From contig OY754969.1 of assembly GCA_963576475.1 (NCBI GenBank), positions 29,487,388 to 29,551,387 of the forward strand: DNA of 64,000 nucleotides, given 5' to 3'. Positions 55,801-64,000 of the stretch are shown here, piece after piece (the first letter of the stretch is position 1; each line of letters opens with the position of its first letter). The position numbers and the translations under genes are program-made. The stretch is from Molanna angustata. Its lineage: Eukaryota > Arthropoda > Insecta > Trichoptera > Molannidae. The notes below the pieces were generated by a model. It was not told where the DNA came from. It made no database searches and was given only the letters and a program-made list of their open reading frames with translations.

Positions 55801-58800
55801 GCCTGATGGGACGGGAGGTACTGAAGGGTCTGAAGCGACGGCTCCTGGAGTCTAATTATTTTTCTTCTTAATTTTATGTAGACCTTTAAGGACAGTTTTA
55901 ATACAAACTATTTCCTATAGATTAATCTTCTTCTTCTTCTTTTATGAAGACCTTTTGCTCAGTTTTTATACAATCTATTTCCAATAGTCTAATTCTTCTA
56001 TTTTATGTATTTTTTCTTATTTTATGTAGACCATTGGGATTTTTTAAACAAACTATTTCTTATAGTCTTATACTTATTCTTCTCTTTTTTTATTTAGACT
56101 TTTGGGTTCGTTTTAAGTCTAATAGTCTATTGTGCAGAAATATTATTAACGATATGCACACTTGATGAAAATACATATGTAAAAACGAATGGGATGTGGG
56201 ATGTGAAGATGTAACCTGCACTAGAATCTTTTCAATACTTTTGTTTAATCAAATTTAAACCATTTATATCATCCTATTTTAAATAATTTTTAACACCTAC
56301 ATAATATATTTGATTTCGTTGACAATATTTAAAGAAAGGGAGCTGTGGCCATTACTGAATTCTTCGCAACGTTTATATTCAAATTATTTACCATAGTTTA
56401 AGTCTTCTTCTTCTTCGTTAATGTAGACTTTTGTGTCAATTTTAAGTTCATCAGTCTAATTGTGCAAAAATATAATGCACACTTGATGAAAAAATATAAA
56501 ACGAATGGGATGTGACCAACACTGGATCTTTTCAGTACATTTGTTTAATCAAATTTTAACCACATCCCAACATCCAAAATTACTAAATATTCAATAGGTA
56601 AGTACATATTACAATTTGTTTTCGATGATAATATTTAAAAATGGGGGTTGTGGCCAAACCAATCTCTTTACAATGTTGATAAACAGTCATATTTAAAACC
56701 ATTTCGAATAGTGAAGAAATTGTATATTATACTTCATTCACACTTTATAGCAATATATAAAAAATAATGGGTTGTGGCCATCACTTGAACATTTTACAAT
56801 CAAATTCAATCATATTTCAAACCACTTTTCATAGTCCGATTTTGCAAAATAATTGGGTGACAATATTATAAAAACGATTGCTTATTCCTTCACAATTTTA
56901 CATTCTTGGCCAACGGCGGGACATAAAAGCTAGTGACAAATATAATACTATATTTTACATACTAGTTGCATGTAACACATGAGATCCAACTGTCGATAGC
57001 GATAGTATGTATAGTTGAAGAATATGTACCAAACTATAAACCCATAAATACAAATTATTGAATATTTTCAGATATTTTGTTTTCTATACAATATATATTT
57101 TGTAGGTATGTATGTCAAGATAGGATAGTATGGAGGAAGTTCCTTTTTTCCTACCCAGAATATGAAAATAGCATGATGGTATGTATGTTTGGAGATGAAG
57201 TATCAAACTATTAAGTCTTCTTACATATTGTGTATAGGCGACTGCCATACAAAATGTATGAAGCGATGTCGTCACTAAATTCAATTTTTAAAAAAATTGT
57301 TAAAAAAAATTGAGATCTTCTACTACAATGTTAATATTTTTTATAGAAAATTAAATTATCTAGTTGGGGTGTTTCGGCTTTTTTCGATAATTGTATAAGT
57401 TTTGGAAATATAGGCAGTTAAACTCATAAATTTATCATAAAAAAAATATTTTTCTTAATAAAAAATGTTTGAGAAACCCTGGAATTTTTTTGAAAATTGA
57501 CTTCAAAGTTGGAAAAGCCGCGAAAAAAGTAGACCTCTCCATACAATTCTCGCGTATTCTGGCTTGATACATTGTCGATATGTTAAGAGAACAAAGTTCT
57601 CCTGAACAAATCGACAGTTGGATAAACAGTTATAGGCCTACAAAACTTTTATACTCAGAATTTTGAATTTTTGTTTCAGTCAGGGGTTATCAACTTTTGA
57701 ATTTTTATTTTATTTTTCCATATATCTCAGAAACTTAAAATAGAACATAAAAGCTAGAACGCTGAAAATTGGTACAAACATAGAAAAATAAAAAATCTCA
57801 AATAAATTTTTTCAAAAAAATTCCAGGGTTTCTCAAACATTTTTTATTAAGAAAAATATTTTTTTTATGATAAATTTATGAGTTTAACTGCCTATATTTC
57901 CAAAACTTATACAATTATCGAAAAAAGCCGAAACACCCCAACTAGATAATTTAATTTTCTATAAAAAATATTAACATTGTAGTAGAAGATCTCAATTTTT
58001 TTTAACATTTTTTTAAAAATTGAATTTAGTGACGACATCGCTTCATACATTTTGTACGGCAGTCGCCTATACACAATATGTAAGAAGACTTAATAGTTTG
58101 ATACTTCATCTCCAAACATACATACCATCATGCTATTTTCATATTCTGGGTAGGAAAAAAGGAACTTCCTCCATACTATCCTATCTTGACATACATACCT
58201 ACATAATATATGTTGTATAGAAAACAAAATATCTGAAAATATTCAATAATTTGTATTTATGGGTTTATAGTTTGGTACATATTCTTCAACTATACATACT
58301 ATCGCTATCGACAGTTGGATCTCATGTGTTACATGCAACTAGTATTATGTAAGATTATATGTGTTTTATGGTATTCTGAATGTGTATATGTCTGTATGTA
58401 TGCGTGATATATTATGGATGAATTTGATTGTTGTGTATAGGTACCTACTAGCTATTTATCGAATTGTTGTAATATGTGTGTTTAGAAATCTGCTTGTGAT
58501 TTACGTATTATATCGAAATTTTTAAAGTACGTATTGTAGTTGGAGCAACTCCGTCTAATGTAATTGTTTTGGGAGTCGTTTGTCTAACATCGGTCAACAT
58601 AGAACAAAAAGTGAGACCTGATATGGCGTGACGGGCAGTAAAAGTTAGAAAGTTAGTAAGGTGAGTCTACATGGTAGTGAATAATTTTGTGAATGTGCAT
58701 CATGTCCATAATTGTTCGTGTTTTCAAGATTACAAATATAATGGTACCTATTTAGCAGATTGCCGGTAGTTGAAGAAATTTAATTTACCACGATGATCCA

Positions 58801-59121
58801 AATGTTAGTACCTACGCACCAATACAGCAACGCACTTTGTATGATAAGTTTATTTAATGTTTAAAATAATGAAATAAAGTTGTTATATTATTATGCAGGT
58901 GGATAATGTTTTGTTTTTTTTTTAGATTCAACCAATGTTTTGGTTCACGATCTACATTTGATACATTGTATGGTACAAATGAATTGTACTATAAATCAAT
59001 ACAAAGCCGAAGAGATTTTAGACTGTATGGTTTCGAATCTGTCAACGATTTGATCCCCGATGAGCATCAGCCGCATGCTAACGATATACACGATGGAAAT
59101 AATAATAAATATTTAGATTAA
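43966..59121 (+). CDS. FAXDC2-like fatty acid hydroxylase superfamily gene, copy 3 (complete, 7 exons)
   Basis: Exons: 43966-44026, 44477-44609, 45978-46051, 46152-46324, 50907-51085, 53245-53517, 58926-59121; 1089 nt, 362 aa. The start shares ATGTCNGGTGAT with copy 2 and splices in phase 1. Box 1 is HRLLH (206-210, with a Tyr where copies 1 and 2 have the next His), box 2 HKKHH (219-223), box 3 HDYHH (292-296), with EYCHPIEH and NDHTGYH between. Four to five hydrophobic segments surround the boxes, as expected for an ER-membrane di-iron hydroxylase. The substrate is unknown; sterol, fatty acid or sphingolipid-type oxidation are all possible. Intron 4 holds antisense RTs and intron 6 the large F1 palindrome. 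By eye the catalytic exon is roughly 60% identical to the other copies, while the N-terminal 65 residues have diverged far more. Confidence 0.92.
44477..44609 (+). CDS. Copy 3, exon 2 (133 nt)
   Basis: Acceptor ccttttcag, donor AATGA/gtatga. It encodes VSNGHRKDVNLPVEI, then a strongly hydrophobic Thr/Leu-rich segment (TFLITSILLLTTFVLLTF) and KNHLNE. Same length and phases as copy 2. Confidence 0.88.
45085..45605. repeat. CT-rich minisatellite (about 35-37 bp period)
   Basis: About fourteen imperfect units of the type CCTGTCCTCAACCACCTC then TTCCTGATCCCTAA. Alternate units carry TATTACTCCCCATG in place of CCCTAA. It is strongly C+T on the plus strand. It lies in intron 2 of copy 3, ending about 370 bp before exon 3. 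Confidence 0.9.
45978..46051 (+). CDS. Copy 3, exon 3 (74 nt)
   Basis: Acceptor atttttag, donor GTAG/gtacgg. It encodes FLLTKWIATGMYFDEIWENI then LLVVG. Confidence 0.88.
46152..46324 (+). CDS. Copy 3, exon 4 (173 nt)
   Basis: Acceptor ttttttcag, only 100 bp after exon 3; donor ATTTAT/gtaagt. It encodes GENSFVHWVVIPN, a hydrophobic stretch and ..GTNEILDKKKIIY. There is no tandem acceptor array here, unlike copy 2. Confidence 0.92.
46385..47270 (-). pseudogene. RTE-like LINE RT C-terminal half, broken
   Basis: Minus strand from 47264: LDLGSHHIESVNSFKYLSTE, GRLSAANRCYYGLYKHLRSI and RPVIAYGAECWVM; then, in a shifted frame from 46933, FERKVLRKIFGPVNENG, RRLQWLGHVHWMSDD and GRRSRGRLKMRWLDE. A 3' end (46390-46560, CTCACGGGGTAGGCAAAGAG) follows. 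5' truncated. Antisense in intron 4 of copy 3. Confidence 0.85.
47271..47648. other. No feature seen (intron 4 of copy 3)
   Basis: The stretch ends in an AAATAAAAAAAATAAATAAAG run at about 47570-47595, likely the A-rich tail area of the element that follows on the minus strand. Confidence 0.4.
47649..49454 (-). mobile_element. Non-LTR reverse transcriptase, intact 601-codon frame (jockey-like)
   Basis: The frame is uninterrupted from MRELKSLKRSLKNIE to the stop at 47649. RT motifs in order: PGKAPGSDG (35-43), AGFRPNRSC (132-140), FIDLSAAYD (165-173), GLPQGSVLAPLLF (223-235), FGYADD (251-255, catalytic), PKYLGVTLD (326-334). A C-terminal Cys/His module follows: LNRIRTGHGRC, CGWQ, CDCGADRQTIEHIV and C. 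The jockey group is the best guess from this C-terminus. The N-terminal endonuclease and ORF1 are missing, so it is 5' truncated and presumably cannot move by itself. Lack of any stop or frameshift in 1.8 kb suggests a recent insertion. It lies antisense in intron 4 of copy 3. Confidence 0.92.
49455..50150. other. No feature seen (intron 4 of copy 3)
   Basis: AT-rich. TTCATTCAG just upstream of the RT frame on the minus strand is probably the host side of the 5'-truncated junction. CATACATACATACATACATA (50137-50156) is a simple repeat next to the following LINE end. Confidence 0.4.
50150..50480 (-). pseudogene. RTE-like LINE 3' end
   Basis: Minus strand: EIALRWFGHIERMNDRRLTK, KIYMGARDGVNSRGRPRKGW and HDHVNDI, then CATGTATGAGACGATGCATGG and the 3' end CTCTGCTTACCCCGTAAGGG. 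The family is the same as 21310 and 46385. A (CATA)n tail is at 50137. Confidence 0.8.
50545..50800 (-). pseudogene. CR1/jockey-like RT C-terminal fragment
   Basis: The minus strand (about 50785 to 50545) reads NWSESVHNYGTRARGLLLLI, PRHRGAAFEGSFKYAST and KCWNDLLPPLKAVEKIYFF, then a stop after about 15 more codons. It is a C-terminal block of a CR1-type RT. It ends about 100 bp before exon 5 of copy 3. Confidence 0.78.
50907..51085 (+). CDS. Copy 3, exon 5 (179 nt)
   Basis: Acceptor attttcag, donor CACAG/gtaaat. It encodes VVKVVLFNQLVAIV, PPLRPLPS and FYYVHR. It follows a 4.6-kb intron of RT fragments. Confidence 0.93.
51086..52450. other. Intron 5 of copy 3; nothing recognised
   Basis: AT-rich, short frames only. 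Confidence 0.5.
52455..52567. repeat. (TTTATTTTA)n-type simple repeat
   Basis: Roughly eleven units of a 10-base TTTATTTTAT word, probably an expanded LINE or SINE tail. Confidence 0.9.
52625..52870. repeat. (GT)n microsatellite
   Basis: About 245 bases of GT/TG with GAGG, ATGT and GCGT interruptions. Open frames of alternating Cys/Val or Thr/His here are artefacts of the repeat. Confidence 0.95.
53245..53517 (+). CDS. Copy 3, exon 6 (273 nt), catalytic exon
   Basis: Acceptor tgtttttag, donor TATAA/gtaagt. It has LLHYK, HKKHHEW, EYCHPIEH, NDHTGYH and HDYHH. Confidence 0.94.
53690..54235. repeat. Unclassified GC-richer interspersed repeat
   Basis: GTCGAGTCCTCCCGACGTTG, CCAGACCACGCCAAGAGAG and CAGGATCGCTGCCTCCTATC stand out from the AT-rich intron 6. 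The 77-codon frame at 53859 is not convincing. It may be a decayed LINE 3' end. Confidence 0.4.
54381..54434. repeat. (GT)n microsatellite
   Basis: About 50 bases of GT with one AT interruption, in intron 6 of copy 3. Confidence 0.9.
55345..55650. repeat. Tandem repeat, about 126-bp period, 2.5 units
   Basis: GGTTTCTGGATTTAAACTTTT (around 55360, 55490, 55618), (TTCTTC)n, GTGTATTTGGTCATTTTACC and GTATCCTGGGAAAAGAAG recur in the same order. The open frame through it repeats FLDLNFF..LLL.RVFGHFT, a product of the repeat. Confidence 0.8.
55651..55850. repeat. GA-rich tandem repeat (about 27-30 bp)
   Basis: Units of the form GAAGGGACGGGAGGTACT then GAAGGGCCT, seven or so, read as a Gly/Lys-rich frame. 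It follows the previous array directly. Confidence 0.8.
55851..56959. other. Intron 6 of copy 3; diverged long repeat of TTCTTC-type blocks
   Basis: Blocks with TTCTTCTTC, TTATGTAGACCTTT, GTCTAAT and AAAACGAATGGGATGTG recur at 55865-56230 and 56395-56530, so this looks like two or three worn copies of one unit of about 500 bp. No coding content. Confidence 0.4.
56960..58344. mobile_element. F1 inverted dimer: 1.4-kb near-perfect palindrome
   Basis: Left arm 56960-57494 and right arm about 57811-58344 are inverted copies of the same F1 half (ACTAGTTGCATG..ATCCAACTGTCGATAGCG at both outer ends). The spacer holds the other F1 end, with AAATCGACAGTTGGAT at 57607-57622. The same 66-codon frame (MNLVTTSLHTFC..) occurs on the minus strand at 57084-57284 and on the plus strand at 58020-58220 with only a few differences. 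It lies about 580 bp before the last exon of copy 3. Confidence 0.9.
58345..58925. other. End of intron 6 of copy 3; nothing recognised
   Basis: AT-rich sequence leading to a TTTTGTTTTTTTTTTAG acceptor. Confidence 0.45.
58926..59121 (+). CDS. Copy 3, exon 7 (196 nt, terminal)
   Basis: Acceptor ttttttttag. It encodes FNQCFGSRSTFDTLYGTNEL, then IQSRRDFRLYGFESV and a His/Asn/Asp-rich tail; TAA at 59119-59121. Confidence 0.92.
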
Positions 59122-59237
59122 GTATGTAAAAAAACTGAGTTTGTTAAAATATCTGAGAATTTATGCAGATAAAAACATTTTTTTTCGGAAATTCACCTTT
59201 TATTAATGCACTGACTGACATCAATTTGTAAAATTTC

Positions 59238-59243
59238 AATAAA
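59238..59243 (+). promoter_or_regulatory. Polyadenylation signal of copy 3
   Basis: AATAAA lies 117 bases after the stop. A SINE A insertion begins 36 bases further on. Confidence 0.6.
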
Positions 59244-59278
59244 GGTATAATATAGATTTACCAAACAAACTTTATTTG

Positions 59279-59515
59279 TCGGCCTTCGTGGCTCAGTTGG
59301 TTAGGTATCAGACTGCTGATCCAAAGGTCCCGGGTTCGATTCCCGGTGGAGACACAGTTTTTAATTGTGTTTTCAGTCTGGATCTGTGAGACGATTAATA
59401 TCGTATGTCTCCAGAATGTGGCAACTTGTTATTGGGTGCGTGTTAAATTAATATTTGACATAGTACCTGTTAGTTGCCCGAGAAGCAATATTAAATAAAT
59501 AAATAAATATTACCT
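59279..59515 (+). mobile_element. tRNA-derived SINE, family A
   Basis: GTCGGCCTTCGTGGCTCAG head, box B GGGTTCGATTCCC (59333), conserved body and an AATAAATAAATAAATA tail. It is inserted just after the poly(A) signal of copy 3. Confidence 0.9.
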
Positions 59516-60494
59516 AGGTATGTGTTTTTCATTCATGCCCAGATACCAAAGTAACTATTAACTAGTGATTAAATGCAAAATTATACATTTTGTATATCTA
59601 TATTAACAACGGTTTAATCGTATTTAAACAGGCGAAGTCGTTGACAATATCCGATCCATAGATTTTTATTATAATAAATATACCTAGATGTAGTACTCTG
59701 TGCAAAAAGTGAGTCTTGGAATATCGCGAGTTTGGCGTTTTGGTTGGCAACATATTTCAGTTTTCCTTACATTTCAACACATCCTAGATAAATGTTCTCT
59801 AAATTATTAATAATTAAAATATGTTTTAGACAAATAAATCCGAAAACAATTCACATTAGTCGTTATTTTCTATAGAAAAATGATGTGGTCTGGAACCAAA
59901 ACGTCAAAAATCCCCCCTGAAAAATTACTCACATTCGATTCATACAAAATTTGCTAACTACGACATCTAGTGTATTAGATTAAAACCTATGATCCGATCT
60001 AATAATTTATTAAATCAAACTGTGTAAATATGTTGATAGACAATGAACATTATGTATATTCGTATAATATATTGTATATAATATTATGTTATTTTCAATT
60101 TGACAAGTAAGGAGACATCTGTGTAAATTGTTGATAAATAAGTAGCATGGTTTAGAACCATACCAGGGGATATTTATTAACGTATTAGAAATAGTTATTG
60201 ATTATTGATTTATTGAAATTATTATTTTAGTTGCTATCCAAGAAATGACTCATAATTAATGATTATTGACACATCTAGATTTTTTGAAAAAAGATTTCTC
60301 TATTAATTGAAAATTAAGAAATCTCATTCTGGTTACAGAAGACATCATCTTGTAGACAGTTAACTATAACTTGTAAACAATTTACATTGTACTTGTATTA
60401 TTCTTGAAGTATTGTAACAAGAGTTAATCATTTAAAAACTCCTCAAACATCAAAAGATATTCTCTCTTCTGGAGAAAAGAGAATATTCTACAAT
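59516..60494. other. 3' flank of copy 3; nothing recognised
   Basis: AT-rich intergenic sequence without identifiable elements. Confidence 0.45.
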
Positions 60495-60790
60495 TCGACA
60501 AATTTTTAACATCTCAATAGAGACGACGTTGAAATATTATAGAAGAACTAGGAACTCAAGGCACATACAGGGCTTACGAGCTATCATCAGTTGGTTTACG
60601 TAATCACTTTATGCGCTTGCAGATACAGATCGTTTGCAAATAAGACATTTTTACTATCGCCATCTATGAAGTAACGAAGAAAACTTTTTGTAACGCCATC
60701 TATTGACAAGTTGTTTTTTTCGTAAACAATGAAAGCAAAAATCCTTATATATGAGGTGACAGTGTTCTCACACATCCAATGTTTGCGTAT
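60495..60790 (+). mobile_element. F2 MITE, shortened copy
   Basis: ACATCTCAATAGAGACGACG, GGTTTACGTAATCACTTTATG, CGCCATCTATGAAG and CGCCATCTATTGAC follow the family order. The middle (GCAACGTTCACC region) is deleted. Confidence 0.75.
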
Positions 60791-60924
60791 ATGCATCTTT
60801 CAAAAAATAAAATTCGATTGATATAAATAAATAAAGAATCACAATATATTCGAATGAGAATATTTTCACCAGTCAATAAAACGCGGAATAGGATATTAAT
60901 AAACAAATATAATTTTACTAGTTA

Positions 60925-61790
60925 AACCCGGCAGACGTTGTCCTTCCTGTTTAATTATATACATCCAAATATATAAAAATGGTTGATCGGTATGTTTCCT
61001 TTTTATTATTTAACATTCATATCAAGATTCGCTAATTATAATTCCATATTTTTTCCCTTCCATCCCTATTTATTTATTCATTTATAATTTTAATTAATTA
61101 TGCAAACAAATATAATTGAACCTTTACCATTATACCAGTTTTATATAATATACCATTTCACATATTACGGGCATATAGGATTTTTTGTTGTTATTTTTTT
61201 TATTCATGTATTTATTAATTTATTCACTTACTTATTTCTATATTCATTTATTTACTTGTTCGATCATTGTTTTATTTATTTATATCTGACAATTTGGTTT
61301 TAATTTTTCTTTATTTATTTATTCGATCCTTGGTTTATTTATACTTTATTTATTTTTATTTAAAATTTTCTTGCAATACCAAATAAATTATTTTTCAATA
61401 TTTTTTTTGCTAGAAGTTAAATAATTAAATTAAAATACAAATACGTTTGCTGCTATGCGCTGAACGAATCCCCAAAATTCAATTAGAATCCCAAATAGAT
61501 AATTTTTGTAAATTATTGTGTGAGATATTAAATAAATAAATAAATTACAAATTTTAAACCTTCTCTTCTGCGCGCTGAACAAACCCACTAAGTATCAATT
61601 CAATACCAACTTTTTTTTTCAATTTCTTTGTTTTTTGAGATATTGAGTAAATAAATAAATAAATTATAATGCATAAATCTTCTCCGGAATATGCTGAACA
61701 AATTCCCAAAATTTCATCGCAATCGGATGGTTGGTTTAAGAGTCCATCGGCTACATACAAACAAACTAACAAATATAGGTACGTACCTAC
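60925..61790 (+). repeat. Decayed dispersed repeats and AT simple repeats
   Basis: AGTTAAACCCGGCAGACGTTG at 60931 and the thrice-repeated motif (GCTGAACGAATCCCCAAAATT 61459, GCTGAACAAACCCACTAAGT 61572, GCTGAACAAATTCCCAAAATTTC 61692) each followed by TAAATAAATAAAT suggest several copies of one repeat end. The class is unknown. (TA)n lies at 61798-61821. Confidence 0.5.
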
Positions 61791-62021
61791 ATCCATTTAT
61801 ATATATATATATATATATATAGATTATTTGATAATTTCCGGGCTTTCTAAAACAGCGTTGAGGTTATAATATAAACACATCCTTGCCAGAACAGAAGAAG
61901 TGAATGTCTGATTCGTAAAATTAGATACATAAATGACTGATTTAAAAAAATAATATTTCATTTTGTGTTGAGAACCTTGTGATTAAAAATCACCATGACT
62001 TTCATTAATGAAGTGTTAAAA

Positions 62022-62995
62022 TACTAGTTGCATGTAACACATGAGATCCAACTGTCGATAGCGATAATATGTATAGTTGAGGAATAAAAATCAAACTATA
62101 AACCCATAAATCCAAATTATTGAAAATTTTAACACATGTTGGTATGTATGTCAAGATAGGACAGTATGGAGGTCAGTCCTGTTTTCCTACCCGGAATATG
62201 AAAACAGCATGATGGTTCTGTATGTATGTTTGGAGATTAAGTACCTATTAAACTATTAAGTCTTCTTACATATTGTGTATAGGCGACTGCCATACAAATT
62301 GTATGATGCAATGTCGTCCCTAAATACAATTTTTAAAAATTGTTAAAAAAAATTGAGATGTGCTAATACAATGTTCATATTTTTTATAGAAAATTAAATT
62401 ATCAAGTTGGAATGTTTCTTTTTTTATGATATTTAAAAAAAAATGGAAATAAAGGCAGTTAAACTCATAAATTTACCATAAAAAAATTTTTTCTTAATAA
62501 AAAATGTTTGAGAAACCCTGGATTTTTTTTAAAAAAACTAATTTGAGATTTTGTATTTGTCTATGTTTATACCAAATTTCAGCGTTCTAGCTTTTATGGT
62601 TTCTGAAGATACATGGAAAAATAAACCAAAATTTCAAAAGTTGATAACCCCTGACTGAAACAAAAATCCACAATTCTGAGTATGAAAGTTTTGTAGGCCT
62701 ATAACTGTTTATATATTTTTAAATTTTGGGATCTGTGAATTGAGCGGATCAAAAGTTATAAGGGGGGGGACAGACACACAGACACACACACAAAACTCAC
62801 ATAAAATGTTCTACTCCGAATTCTGAGTAAATCCATGTATGGGAACATATATGCTGCGAGGCCTCTAGTTGGTGTTATTAGCATGCAAAAAGTCCACTAC
62901 GCCATACAAAATGTTCCTTCGTACACGCATCTTGGCTTAATAATGTCGATTCATTCAGAGAATTGAATTCTCATGAACGAATCGACAGTTGGATT
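62022..62995 (+). mobile_element. F1 element, near-complete copy
   Basis: It opens TACTAGTTGCATGTAACAC, ATCCAACTGTCGATAGCG and ends GAATCGACAGTTGGATT. Body words are colinear with 11978-12958; the CA stretch is short (62770-62795). It is a useful reference copy for the family. Confidence 0.88.
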
Positions 62996-64000
62996 ACAAT
63001 GAACTAATAAAAAATAAATGTTTCTGTACGTTCGTACGTGAGTACCTAATATAAAATGTACGTGACATAATTATCAATAATTAATTAATAATCACGCCGT
63101 ATTTAGATTCAAACAATATATAATTTTATCAATATGATGTAATAGGATAACATTTATATATTTGTTTAAATAAATCCTATGTAGGTATGTATCAAATTTC
63201 TTCCTAAAATATTTATCTACTTTTTACTACTCGTACGTTGTTTTGTGGAATGTAGGTACATACTTATTTTTTTAGTAAATCGATACAGAGATCATTCTTT
63301 AAAAATAATCTTAATTGGCTATTTTAAATAATATTAAAAACAGTTCGCTGTCGTCAACGACGTAAAGATGTCCGAAAGACAGTAAGTAATTATTGCGTGT
63401 TTTATGTTTTTACGGCCAACAAAATATTCTTCAGAATGCTGTACTCTGTGATATAGTAATGCCTCCTCTACACATCGACAGATGCGTCGGTAGATGCATC
63501 AGTAGACATATCCGCGGATAAATTACGATTCGTCCACACATCCGCGAGTTAATCAGTCTGTTTTCAACCTCGAAAGACGCATGTCGTGCCGCAAACAAAT
63601 GAATGTGGATATAGTAGCGGCCGCTGCTATTTACTTATTTATCAGGCACTAATTACTACTTAAGTGTGAACCGCAACAGAGTTATTAAGAAAAAATGGTA
63701 CAAAAGAAGGTGGTGGATGGTGACTATACACAGAACAACAGAACAAAGTGAAAATATATTAGGAATAAATATTTTGACAATATTAACTACTAGCGTCTAC
63801 TGCAGATATTTACTTTTTATTATAATAAATTAAATATGTAAAATAAAGATGATTTAATTAATAATAAAGCCAAATTCAGGTTGTCGTTGAAGTTATTGTA
63901 GTATATTTCATCATGACATATACCTATATTTCTCAAAATCTTTCGGTTAGGATAGGTTTGTTTGTAATAATAATAGCGACGCATTCATTCATAAATTAAA
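62996..64000. other. Right end of window; no certain gene
   Basis: 63948-64000 (GGTTAGGATAGGTTTG, TAATAATAATAGCGACGC) repeats 43125-43180. ATGTCCGAAAGACA/gtaagt at 63368-63381 is a possible but unproven first exon (see findings). AGATGCGTCGGTAGATGCATC near 63480 is a short internal duplication. Confidence 0.4.

Overview
The window is eukaryotic and AT-rich. It has GT-AG introns, a very high load of non-LTR retrotransposon fragments, tRNA-derived SINEs and foldback (MITE-like) DNA elements, and almost no long open frames. An insect is very likely and a moth or butterfly is my best guess, judging from the SINE and LINE style, the frequent GTAGGTA-type runs and the protein family. The species cannot be named from the sequence alone.

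The only host genes I can support form a head-to-tail, plus-strand array of three paralogues of a di-iron membrane hydroxylase (fatty acid hydroxylase superfamily, closest in motif layout to FAXDC2-like proteins). Copy 1 is cut by the left window edge; exons 5-7 lie at 2746-6526. Copy 2 is complete (7 exons, 15481-35554, 363 aa deduced). Copy 3 is complete (7 exons, 43966-59121, 362 aa deduced). I assembled the exons by hand from splice sites. Introns 1-6 have phases 1, 2, 1, 0, 2, 2 in copies 2 and 3, and copy 1 matches where it can be seen. Exons 2, 3, 5 and 6 have identical lengths in every copy where they are present. All three copies keep the three histidine boxes, so all look catalytically competent.

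The rest is transposon-derived. Intron 1 of copy 2 (14.6 kb) and introns 4 and 6 of copy 3 are the main deposits. They hold reverse-transcriptase fragments of at least two lineages (RTE-like with a GRP..RW C-terminus, and CR1/jockey-like), an intact 601-codon antisense RT reading frame (47649-49454), SINE families A, B and C, and foldback families here named F1-F9. F1 is the commonest, with at least eleven pieces, one of them a near-perfect 1.4-kb palindrome at 56960-58344. A broken mariner transposase lies between copies 1 and 2 (10205-10690).

The most unusual local structure is at 31806-32335. An 88-bp unit that straddles the intron 3/exon 4 boundary of copy 2 is repeated six times, so six consecutive splice acceptors precede the exon and only the last leads into an open exon. 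Other notable items are a 40-bp element with 13-bp inverted ends and a perfect 8-bp target duplication, a 220-bp insertion with a 14-bp target duplication, and a 139-bp minisatellite carrying a hairpin in every unit.
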